The notes beneath the pieces are model-generated. The model was given only the letters and a program-made list of their open reading frames with translations. It searched no databases and was not told the DNA's origin. Below are positions 36,714 to 43,195 of a DNA stretch of 64,000 nt, one piece after another (position 1 is the stretch's first letter; each line of letters begins with the position of its first letter). The stretch comes from Micropruina glycogenica (GTDB taxonomy: Bacteria > Actinomycetota > Actinomycetes > Propionibacteriales > Propionibacteriaceae): contig NZ_LT985188.1 of assembly GCF_900289045.1 (NCBI RefSeq), positions 2,046,001 to 2,110,000 on the forward strand. Direction: 5' to 3'. The translations under genes and the position numbers were made by a program.

Positions 36714-36737
36714 GACCTTCCAGTGCACTGGAAGGTC
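36714..36737. promoter_or_regulatory. MerR operator within the merA promoter
   Basis: A perfect 24-bp palindrome, GACCTTCCAGTG and its reverse complement. On the minus strand it lies between TTGACC (-35) and GATCCT (-10) with an unusually long 20-bp spacer, as MerR-type activators require. It is 38 bp upstream of merA and 9 bp upstream of merR, so it should serve both divergent genes. Confidence 0.88.
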
Positions 36738-36745
36738 AAGGCAGA

Positions 36746-37144
36746 ATGAGTGGCATGCGGATCGGTGAGGTGGCTCAGGCGTCGGGCACGACAGCTAAGA
36801 CCCTGCGGTACTACGAGGACGTCGGACTCCTCCCCGACCCCGACCGCAGCCCGGCGGGGTACCGGGACTACGGCCCCGAGGTGCTCGACCGGCTGCACTT
36901 CATCCGCCGGGGCCAAGCCGCCGGGCTGACCCTGGCCCAGATCGGCCAGGTGCTGGCCATCCGAGACCGGGGCCAGGCCCCCTGCCAGCACGTCACCGAC
37001 CTGCTCGACACCCGCCTCGCGGTCATCGACCGGCAGCTCGCCGAGCTCGCGCAGCTACGCACCACGATCGCCATCCTGCGCGAGCACGCCACCACCGGCG
37101 ACCCGGCCACATGCTCCCCCGAGGACGTCTGCCGCTACCTGTGA
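36746..37144 (+). CDS. merR: MerR-family Hg(II)-responsive regulator
   Basis: 132 residues from ATG 36746 (or 129 from 36755, MRIGEVAQASGTTAKTLRYYE). A MerR winged helix is followed by a long dimerisation helix (ALAVIDRQLAELAQLRTTIAILREH). Cys80, Cys123 and Cys129 are placed like the three mercury ligands of MerR (Cys82, 117, 126 in the classic protein). It is divergent from merA with a shared palindromic operator, so it probably represses without and activates with mercury. Confidence 0.9.
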   Translation: MSGMRIGEVAQASGTTAKTLRYYEDVGLLPDPDRSPAGYRDYGPEVLDRLHFIRRGQAAGLTLAQIGQVLAIRDRGQAPCQHVTDLLDTRLAVIDRQLAELAQLRTTIAILREHATTGDPATCSPEDVCRYL

Positions 37145-37180
37145 CCCGCGAAGGTCACCGGCCCGTGGCACCATCGCGAC

Positions 37181-37321
37181 ATGGCCGATGACACCCAGCA
37201 ACGATGCTCGTGCTGCGGCCGCCAGCGGCCACGAAGGTCGCTCCACGCACTCGGGAGCGAACCGGCCTACATCTGCCGAAGGTGCGCGCTCTGGGTCGCC
37301 CTTCGCATCGCTCGCGACTGA
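37181..37321 (+). CDS. Small zinc-ribbon-like protein, 46 residues
   Basis: A short frame, MADDTQQRCSCCGRQRPRRS then AYICRRCALWVALRIARD. It has two CxxC knuckles 19 residues apart, the layout of a zinc ribbon. It lies 36 bp after merR on the same strand, with no clear ribosome binding site. It could be a real passenger gene (metal binding or a regulator fragment) or the remnant of a longer protein. I recognise no family. Confidence 0.42.
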   Translation: MADDTQQRCSCCGRQRPRRSLHALGSEPAYICRRCALWVALRIARD

Positions 37322-37876
37322 ACGACTCCGCCCGCAACGCGGGCACGCCGCCGGCCGCGGCGAACATCGTCGGATGGTGCGCGAAGGAACCAAAGGGCGC
37401 GAATGACGACCAATCATCACGCCGCCAGCGCGATCGCGGGCGCCCGTTGCCGCACTCCTCATCCGACGGTCTGAGCTCCACCGCCTGGCAGCGGTCCGAA
37501 GCCTGGAGAGGGCATCGGAGCCGGACGGGACCCCCTAACGCTCAGTGGTCCGCCCTCGCAGCGGTTGCGGTCGGTCCAGTTGTCCGTCCCGTAGGAGGAA
37601 CCCGTTGCGGAGGCGGTGCAGGTCATCGGCGGAAACCCACGCCCGAATGTTCGCAAGACCGCCCGAGAAGGGTTGTCCGGTGACGGTGCGTCATATGGGA
37701 CGGCCTGTCGTCCCGTAAACGAACGATTCCGCTACAACGACGACGAGGGCTGCCGTACTCCTCAGGATGCTTGACACTTCGCGGTTCTCGATCCATAGCG
37801 TTTGTAACGAAACTCAGTGCCGGATTCTATGGCTCGATACTTCCCGTGCTGGATGAGTATCGCTACAGTCAACGCC
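37322..37876. other. Non-coding region before the resolvase; candidate res site
   Basis: 555 bp without a convincing gene. A dyad GGGACG-N6-CGTCCC sits at 37697-37714, and AT-richer sequence with several partial dyads continues to the resolvase start. In this class of transposon the recombination (res) site lies just upstream of the resolvase gene, so about 37680-37870 is the likely place. Confidence 0.5.
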
Positions 37877-38476
37877 ATGGGGCATCTGCTGGGCTATGCG
37901 CGTGTGTCGACGACCGATCAAGACGCCGCACTGCAGATCGATGCGCTCACCGCCGCCGGGTGCTACCGGGTCTTCGTCGACACGATCTCGGGCTCCCTGG
38001 ACCACCGGCCCGAGCTGGAGAAGCTGATGGACCAGCTGCGCCCGGGGGACACGCTGGTGGTGTGGCGGCTGGACCGGCTGGGTCGCTCAATCCGGCACCT
38101 CATCGACCAGCTGCAGATCCTGTCCGAGCGCGGCGTGGGGTTCCGCTCCCTGCAGGAGACGATCGACACCACCTCCTCGGGTGGGCGGCTGGTGTTCCAT
38201 GTCTTCGCCGCGTTGGCCGAGTTCGAGCGCGACCTGATCCGTGAGCGCACCCACGCAGGACTGGCCGCCGCCCGGGCCCGTGGCCGCAAAGGCGGGCGAC
38301 CGCCCGCCCTGTCGCCGGATCAGGTCAAGGCGGCGAGGCGGATGTATGAGCAGAACGAGATGACGGTGGCGCAGATCGGTGCGGTGCTGGGCGTCAGCCG
38401 CGCCACCATCTACCGTGCTCTGAACCGCAACAGCGCCCCAATGGTGCAACCAAGGCAGTCGAGAAGCGCCGTGTAG
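37877..38476 (+). CDS. Serine recombinase (resolvase) of the transposon
   Basis: 199 residues from ATG 37877 (MGHLLGYARVSTTDQDAALQ); the ATG at 37817 would add 20 residues not typical of the family. The catalytic Ser11 is in ARVSTTDQ. The Arg cluster VVWRLDRLGRSIRHLI and the E-helix region FAALAEFERDLIRERTHAGL are present, with a C-terminal helix-turn-helix (TVAQIGAVLGVSRATIYRAL). It should resolve cointegrates made in replicative transposition. It ends 3 bp before the transposase gene. Confidence 0.93.
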   Translation: MGHLLGYARVSTTDQDAALQIDALTAAGCYRVFVDTISGSLDHRPELEKLMDQLRPGDTLVVWRLDRLGRSIRHLIDQLQILSERGVGFRSLQETIDTTSSGGRLVFHVFAALAEFERDLIRERTHAGLAAARARGRKGGRPPALSPDQVKAARRMYEQNEMTVAQIGAVLGVSRATIYRALNRNSAPMVQPRQSRSAV

Positions 38477-38479
38477 GTC

Positions 38480-39874
38480 ATGGACGCGGCCGAGCGCTGG
38501 CAAATCCTCAGGCTTCATGTCGAGGACCAGATCCCGCTCGCCGCGCTGGCCCGGGACACCGGTGTCGGGCTGCGCACGCTGGAGCGCTGGCACGCCCGCT
38601 TCCGCACCGAGGGGTATACGGGTCTCGGAACGCGGAGGCGCGCTGATGCCGGTAGCCATCGCCTGCCCGCCGAGCTCGTGTCGTTGGTCGAAGGGCTGGC
38701 GTTGAGCAAGCCGCGCCCGGCGATCATCACGATCCACCGCAAGGTCAGTGCCATCTGCGAGGAGCAGGGGTGGCCGGTGCCCTCCTATGGCGTGGTGCGC
38801 GCGATCGTCGCCGACCTCGACCCGGGCATGGTCACCCTCGCCCTGGAAGGGCCGGCGTCATATCGCGACAAGTACGAGCTGGCGCTGCGCCGGCGTGCCG
38901 AGCACCCCAACGCGATGTGGCAGGCCGACCACACCATGCTCGACATCCTCGTGGTGGGCACCGACGGAAAACCTGCCCGGCCGTGGCTGACCGCGATCAT
39001 CGATGACCACTCCCGGGCGATCTGCGGCTACACCGTCTTCCTCGGCGCACCCTCAGCGATGAACACGGCCTTGGCGCTGCGGCAGGCGATCTGGCACAAG
39101 ACCGACCTCGCCTGGCCGATGTGCGGCATCCCCGACGTGCTCTACGTCGACCACGGCAGCGACTTCATCAGCCACCAGCTCACCGCCACCGCCGTAGATC
39201 TGCACATCCGGCTGGTCCACTCCACCGTCGCTCGCCCGCAGGGCCGCGGGAAGGTCGAGAGGTTCTTCGGCACCGTCAACACCGAGCTCCTGGCAGATCT
39301 CGCCGGACACATCACCAGGGGGCACCCCTGGCCCACGCCGAAGCTGTCACTGGCAGAGCTCGACACCGCCCTGGAATCGTTCGTCACCACTTACAACGAC
39401 CGGCCCCACAGCGAGATCGGCACCTCACCACGCGCTGCGTGGATCGGGGACGGTTGGCTGCCGCGCATGCCCGAGAGCCTCGAGGACCTCGACGGGCTGC
39501 TGCTGACCGTGGCCAAGACCAGGATCGTGCGCCGCGACGGCATCCGCTTCCAGGGCCTGCGCTACATCTCCCCGACCCTGGCCGGCTACGTCGGCCGATC
39601 GGTCCTCATCCGCTACGACCCCAGGGACATCACCGAGATCCGCGTCTTCGACCACGAGGAGTTCATCTGCAAGGCCGTCAACCAGGACCACCACGGCCAG
39701 AAGGTCAGCCTCAAAGAGATTCAAGCCGCCCGCAACGCCCGCCGCCGCGCCCTCCGCGAAGGAATCAACGAACGCATCGCCGTCGTGGCCACCCACACCT
39801 CCCCGACCCCACCGGCCAAGGCGCCGCCGGCGCCGCGACGGAAGTTGAAGGTCTACAAGGAGGACCTGAGGTGA
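38480..39874 (+). CDS. tniA: DDE transposase (Mu/TniA-like, rve integrase core)
   Basis: 464 residues. An N-terminal helix-turn-helix (IPLALARDTGVG-like segment, residues 18-45) is followed by the integrase core with catalytic Asp150 (WQADHTMLDIL), Asp224 (YVDHGSDF) and Glu260 (GRGKVERFFG), an exact DX35E spacing. A Mu-type C-terminal domain (YISPTLAGYVGRSVLIRYDPRDITEIRVF) and a basic tail finish the protein. It cuts and joins the transposon ends, with the ATPase encoded next acting as target selector. The gene overlaps the ATPase gene by 4 bp. The name is by similarity of layout to Tn5053/Tn402. Confidence 0.9.
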   Translation: MDAAERWQILRLHVEDQIPLAALARDTGVGLRTLERWHARFRTEGYTGLGTRRRADAGSHRLPAELVSLVEGLALSKPRPAIITIHRKVSAICEEQGWPVPSYGVVRAIVADLDPGMVTLALEGPASYRDKYELALRRRAEHPNAMWQADHTMLDILVVGTDGKPARPWLTAIIDDHSRAICGYTVFLGAPSAMNTALALRQAIWHKTDLAWPMCGIPDVLYVDHGSDFISHQLTATAVDLHIRLVHSTVARPQGRGKVERFFGTVNTELLADLAGHITRGHPWPTPKLSLAELDTALESFVTTYNDRPHSEIGTSPRAAWIGDGWLPRMPESLEDLDGLLLTVAKTRIVRRDGIRFQGLRYISPTLAGYVGRSVLIRYDPRDITEIRVFDHEEFICKAVNQDHHGQKVSLKEIQAARNARRRALREGINERIAVVATHTSPTPPAKAPPAPRRKLKVYKEDLR

Positions 39875-40689
39875 ACCAGCGCTTCATCGTGACCAAGGAA
39901 CACCGCCGCTTCACCGAGTTCGCCAACGCCGTACGCCGCGGCCACACCATCGGCCTGTGCTTCGGGCCCGCCGGCGTGGGCAAGACCCTGTCCGCGCGCC
40001 GCTACGCCCGCTGGGACCAAACCAACGACCTGCTGACCGATTGGGGCCCTCGCACCGAGGATGACGCGAATGTCTACGCCGCGCTGGCCAAGAGCCGAAC
40101 CGTGCTCTACACCCCCAGCGTCCTGACCACCCCACGGACCTTGCAGGAGGAGCTCCACGAGGTCGTCACCCGCACCAACATCTGCATCGAGCAGCACCTG
40201 CACCCCGTCGGGCAGGGCCCGATAGTGACGTCACGCAAGCGACACTTCGAGAACTACGTGCAACTGATCATCGTCGATGAGTCCGAACGACTCCGCGCCA
40301 CGGCTCTGGAACTCCTGCGCGACCGCTACGACCGCGACAACATCGCCCTCATCCTCATCGGCATGCCCGGCCTGGAGAAACAGTTCAGCCACTACCCACA
40401 GTTCTACAGCCGCGTCGGATTCGCCCACCAATACCGACCGCTCGGCAATGACGAACTGCTCTTCGTCCTGCAACGGCACTGGGTCACCCTCGGCAAGACG
40501 CTCGACCCCGCGGACTTCACCGACGCCCAAGCCATCGCCGCCATCGCCCGCATCACTCGCGGGAACTTCCGGCTCCTGGAACGCCTCTTCCCCCAGGTCG
40601 AGCGCATCCTGAAGATCAACGAGCTCGACACCATCACCGACGACGTCATCGAAGCCGCCGCCAGCACCCTGGTCATCGGCGTCAGCTAA
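39871..40689 (+). CDS. tniB: AAA+ ATPase transposition protein (TniB/TnsC/MuB-like)
   Basis: 272 residues from GTG 39871, with a strong AAGGAGG site, overlapping the transposase stop. Walker A GPAGVGKT lies at residues 32-39 and Walker B is LIIVDESERL. The sensor region LILIGMPGLEKQFSHYPQFYSRVGFAHQY is of the AAA_22/TniB type. Such ATPases coat target DNA and guide the transposase. No tniQ-like gene follows; the right transposon end begins 21 bp after the stop. Confidence 0.9.
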   Translation: MNQRFIVTKEHRRFTEFANAVRRGHTIGLCFGPAGVGKTLSARRYARWDQTNDLLTDWGPRTEDDANVYAALAKSRTVLYTPSVLTTPRTLQEELHEVVTRTNICIEQHLHPVGQGPIVTSRKRHFENYVQLIIVDESERLRATALELLRDRYDRDNIALILIGMPGLEKQFSHYPQFYSRVGFAHQYRPLGNDELLFVLQRHWVTLGKTLDPADFTDAQAIAAIARITRGNFRLLERLFPQVERILKINELDTITDDVIEAAASTLVIGVS

Positions 40690-40709
40690 CTGACCGCCAC
40701 ATACCACCC

Positions 40710-40742
40710 ACAGAACCCCGCCAGCTAACGGTGCAGACCACA
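40710..40742 (-). repeat. Right terminal inverted repeat of the transposon (33 bp)
   Basis: Reads ACAGAACCCCGCC...GACCACA on the plus strand. Its reverse complement matches the left end at 27 of 33 bases. Confidence 0.88.
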
Positions 40743-40771
40743 GCAGTTGGGTGTCAGAAGGGCAGTTACGT
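40743..40771. repeat. Repeat E, right fragment with target-site duplication
   Basis: Starts with the duplicated GCAGTTGGG and continues with the last 20 bases of the 68-bp unit. It completes the left fragment at 33993-34040. Confidence 0.85.
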
Positions 40772-40950
40772 CGTGGACGCGCTGGCAGAGCAGACCCAGG
40801 TGTTGGCGCGATTCGTCGCACGGGCGAACACAAGGCGCCGACGACCGTCCCCTGGGCTCAGGACGCCGTCGCCGCAGGTGCGGTGAGCCATGCGCTAGCC
40901 ACGGGGTGGGCCGGAACGTTGCGCCGGGGTCGTCCCACGTCTGCCGGTTC

Positions 40951-41018
40951 ACGTAGCTGCCTTTGTGACACGTCGCTGCCTGCGTGCAGGCAGTTGGGTG
41001 TCAGAAGGGCAGTTAGGT
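40951..41018. repeat. Repeat E, intact 68-bp copy
   Basis: Three stacked stems around a 2-base tip: ACGTAGCTGCC / GGCAGTTAGGT outside, TGACACGT / GGGTGTCA in the middle, CTGCCTGC / GCAGGCAG inside. It is the intact sister of the copy split by the transposon and precedes the 3' end of the AbiEi-like gene. Confidence 0.88.
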
Positions 41019-41043
41019 TGCGAGTTCGACGGGCACGGAACGT

Positions 41044-41958
41044 TCAGACGACCTTTGGGGCGTTGGCGAACGCTTCACGGATCAGCCGGCCGAAGGCTTG
41101 GACGTCGCGCAGGTCGTCCCAGCCCCAACGGACCAGCCACCACCCCTGCCGGCGAATGCGGTTCTCGCGCTGCTTCTCGGCCATCACCACGTCGGCGACC
41201 GTCTGGCCGGGACGCAGCAGGCGTCCATACTTCACCTTGCCGTCGAACTCACCGAGGGTGCGCAGCTCGGGCCAACCGAAATCGGATTCTGTGGTTCGGC
41301 CATCGTCGTAGCCGAGGTGCCATTGCAGCACCGGGGTCGGCAGCCCGGCCTGATGCATGCGCACTCTGCTGACCGACTCCCCCGGGCTTTGGGACGCCCC
41401 GTCGGCGAAGCTGGCAACCTGGCGAGCGCGCGTCACCCCCGGACGCCGCTTCGCTCGCGTGACTGCATCGGCGAGTTCGGCCGGGTGGAGCCCGAGTCGA
41501 AGCGCAGCGTCGGCGACGACGACCCCTTGGTCAAGGGAACTCTCGCGGGCCACGTCGACGACGGTGCGAGCCAACGAGGTGACCAACACATCGCCGATCA
41601 GCACCGTTTCGGCGGCGTCGATCGGGCACAGCCGCAGGTGCAGAACGCTGTCGGCTCGACCGTGACCACCTTCGGGACGGGTGACACAGACGCGTGCTGG
41701 CGCCTTGCCCAGCAGCGGCAGTCCGTGCAGCACTGCGGCCGAGGCATGACTGACTGCGGCCCCGTCGCCGAGTTCGAGCCACGTGGCCCGCACCAACTGC
41801 CGATGCCGGGCGCCGTCGCCCGCTTCGAAGGGCCCGCGCTGATAGACGCCGCGGCGTATTCGCGTCAGCTCGCCGGCTCGCTCGAGCGCGCGAACGTCGG
41901 CACGGGTCAGGCCTTGGGCGCTCAGGGAGCGATGGTGGGTCAGTGCTGCGTCGGTCAT
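41044..41958 (-). CDS. AbiEi-type antitoxin domain protein with DUF559/Vsr-like C-terminus
   Basis: 304 residues from ATG 41958 (MTDAALTHHRSLSAQGLTRADVRALE). The frame upstream runs through repeat E and is not used. The N-terminal winged-helix region (ELTRIRRGVYQRGPF) matches the AbiEi antitoxin-like domain of actinobacteria. The C-terminal region (GEFDGKVKYGR, MAEKQRENRIRRQGWWLVRWGWDDL) resembles the DUF559/very-short-patch-repair nuclease fold. No AbiEii toxin partner is adjacent, so the toxin-antitoxin label is doubtful. The gene is bracketed by two intact repeat E copies. Confidence 0.8.
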   Translation of the reverse strand: MTDAALTHHRSLSAQGLTRADVRALERAGELTRIRRGVYQRGPFEAGDGARHRQLVRATWLELGDGAAVSHASAAVLHGLPLLGKAPARVCVTRPEGGHGRADSVLHLRLCPIDAAETVLIGDVLVTSLARTVVDVARESSLDQGVVVADAALRLGLHPAELADAVTRAKRRPGVTRARQVASFADGASQSPGESVSRVRMHQAGLPTPVLQWHLGYDDGRTTESDFGWPELRTLGEFDGKVKYGRLLRPGQTVADVVMAEKQRENRIRRQGWWLVRWGWDDLRDVQAFGRLIREAFANAPKVV

Positions 41959-42060
41959 CAAGCCAGTGCAGCCCAGATCGGCGGCGCGTGGAGCGTTATC
42001 CACAGGCCATTTGTCAGCTTTATCGCCGCGTGGACCGGCGGACTCCGTACATCTCAGTCG

Positions 42061-42128
42061 ACGTAACTGCCTTTGTGACACGTAGCTGCCTGCCTGCGGG
42101 CAGTTAGGTGTCACGAAGGCGGCTACGT
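42061..42128. repeat. Repeat E, intact 68-bp copy
   Basis: Outer stem ACGTAACTGCC / GGCGGCTACGT, middle TGACACGT / AGGTGTCA, inner CTGCCTGC / GCGGGCAG. Differences from the other copies are partly compensatory, so the fold is kept. Confidence 0.88.
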
Positions 42129-42189
42129 TGCGTCCGACCTCTGGGCCGGCTGCAGCTCGGGCCCCGCCGATCGGGCCGGCACCGTGACG

Positions 42190-42203
42190 TCAAGCACACT
42201 TGA
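42190..42203. promoter_or_regulatory. XRE-type operator 1 (TCAAGCACACTTGA)
   Basis: Perfect 5-bp arms TCAAG/CTTGA around a 4-base spacer. It repeats 17 bp further on as TCAAGCATACTTGA. The region is visibly AT-richer than its surroundings. Confidence 0.7.
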
Positions 42204-42206
42204 CTG

Positions 42207-42220
42207 TCAAGCATACTTGA
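42207..42220. promoter_or_regulatory. XRE-type operator 2 (TCAAGCATACTTGA)
   Basis: The second dyad with the same arms, 47 bp before the ATG of the membrane protein gene. The downstream XRE regulator is the likely ligand, giving negative autoregulation. Confidence 0.7.
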
Positions 42221-42266
42221 CGTAAAGTGAGCTTAACCGGAACGTGATGCACCCCTAGGAGCCACC

Positions 42267-42715
42267 ATGCCCACCCCCACCCATGCGTTCGGACGCACCC
42301 GCTCCGGACGCTCGCCCTGGCCGATCTCCATCGCCGCAGGCGTCGTCGCCGGAATGATCTGCGCCTTGGCCGCGGCGGCCGTCAACGGCGGCACCTCGGC
42401 GTGGCGCCTGGGACTGGCCATCTTCGCGGCCACGCGCCCATGCTCACCGCGGGCGTCTGGGCGGTCGTGGTCGACCGGTCGACGATTCGGGGTGCGGCGG
42501 CACGTCCGGAGCAGTCGGTCGAAGCTGCCTGGCTCGACCGAGCGGCCGCGGCCGGCTTCATGGACGTGCTGGCGCTGGCCGGGTTGGGCGCCGGCCTGAC
42601 CGCCATCGTGCCGGCGCTGGGCGAGTTGCGTGCCTGGCAGGTGCTGACAGCACTCTGCCTGTTCGCCATGGTCGACTTCGGCGTGCGGTACCAGGTGGCC
42701 AAGAGGAGGGCGTGA
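42267..42715 (+). pseudogene. Membrane protein gene with a frameshift
   Basis: ATG 42267 reads MPTPTHAFGRTRSGRSPWPI and a first membrane helix (AAGVVAGMICALAAAAVNGG), then, near 42428-42440, the coding signal moves to another frame: APMLTAGVWAVVVDRSTIRG, then two more helices, ending QVAKRRA at 42715. Together they make an evident protein of about 149 residues with three or four helices. One base is lost or gained in between (a run GCGGCCACGCGCCC). It is either a real inactivation or a sequencing error. The stop overlaps the XRE gene start, the usual layout of small membrane protein / XRE regulator pairs. Confidence 0.75.
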
Positions 42716-42924
42716 TGCAGAATCGCCTGCTCGCCCTGCGTACCGAGCGACGATGGTCCCAGCAGCGGTTGGCCGACCTGCTGGGCGTGTCGCGGCAAAC
42801 CGTGATCTCGCTAGAAAGGGGGCGCTTCGACCCGTCCCTGCCGCTGGCGTTCAACCTCGCGACGCTGTTCGGCTGCCGCATCGAAGACATCTTCACCCCC
42901 GAACCGTGGTCGCCTCAGGACTGA
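42712..42924 (+). CDS. Small XRE-family DNA-binding regulator
   Basis: 70 residues from GTG 42712 (or 69 from ATG 42715). It is one helix-turn-helix domain: LRTERRWSQQRLADLLGVSRQTVISLERGRFDPSL, then LAFNLATLFGCRIEDIFTPE. Such YozG-like proteins are usually encoded with a small membrane protein and repress their own operon. The tandem TCAAG-N4-CTTGA sites at 42190-42220 fit. It is translationally coupled to the frameshifted gene upstream. Confidence 0.9.
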   Translation: MMQNRLLALRTERRWSQQRLADLLGVSRQTVISLERGRFDPSLPLAFNLATLFGCRIEDIFTPEPWSPQD

Positions 42925-42971
42925 TGGCACGGACGAAGCGCCGACGGGTCGGATCGCACACCCCGACTGCG

Positions 42972-43039
42972 ACGTAACTGCCTTTGTGACACGTAGCTGC
43001 CTGCACGCGGGCAGCGACGTGTCAGGAGGGCAGCTACGT
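42972..43039. repeat. Repeat E, intact 68-bp copy
   Basis: The best-paired copy: ACGTAACTGCC / GGCAGCTACGT, TGACACGT / ACGTGTCA (perfect), CTGCCTGC / GCGGGCAG. It closes the XRE module on the right, before the glycerophosphodiesterase gene. Confidence 0.88.
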
Positions 43040-43195
43040 CGTCCGACTCGCTCGTCACCAATGCGTCACCCGACTTTCACCCGAGTGGGCGTTGTCTTCA
43101 GAGCAGGCCACGTGGCTGGATGGAACCGGCCGGTTACCGGCCGCGCCGGCCGCACCCCCGTGGTCACGGCGCCATACTCACCGAGGAGTTCGCCT

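Larger units (their letters stand above)
34041..40742 (+). mobile_element. 6.7-kb cadmium/mercury resistance transposon, DDE transposase + AAA ATPase type
   Basis: A complete element of 6702 bp. It has 33-bp terminal inverted repeats starting 5'-TGTGG, a 9-bp flanking duplication (GCAGTTGGG), and intact genes for a serine resolvase, a DDE transposase and a TniB/TnsC-like ATPase. Its passengers are cmtR-cadD and merA/merR. The plan resembles Tn5053/Tn402 and Tn552 elements, but tniQ is missing and the apparent duplication is longer than the 5-7 bp reported for those. No merT, merP or merB is present. The insertion interrupts a 68-bp chromosomal palindrome whose intact paralogue lies at 40951-41018. 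Confidence 0.88.
40690..41043. other. Right transposon end and repeat E copies
   Basis: 354 bp without a gene: right inverted repeat (40710-40742), duplicated target (40743-40751), right fragment of repeat E (to 40771), about 180 bp of undistinguished sequence, then an intact repeat E (40951-41018). Confidence 0.8.
41959..42266. other. Repeat E copy and operator region
   Basis: 308 bp without a gene: repeat E (42061-42128), then two tandem palindromic operators at 42190-42220 before the membrane protein gene. Confidence 0.75.

Noticed and set aside
36131-36745. Extended merR start upstream
   Set aside because: This part is antisense to merA and has no family similarity; the start at 36746 lies after the shared operator.
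37204-37683. 159-residue ORF in the region before the resolvase
   Set aside because: No ribosome binding site, no domain, and it overlaps the better small Cys frame and probable res DNA.
40690-40742. tniQ or a further transposition gene after the ATPase
   Set aside because: Only 21 bp remain before the right inverted repeat.
40951-43039. Integron attC sites (palindromes of about 60 bp flanking single genes)
   Set aside because: The ends do not keep the RYYYAAC/GTTRRRY core sites, there is no integrase, and the bracketed genes have their own promoters and mixed orientation.
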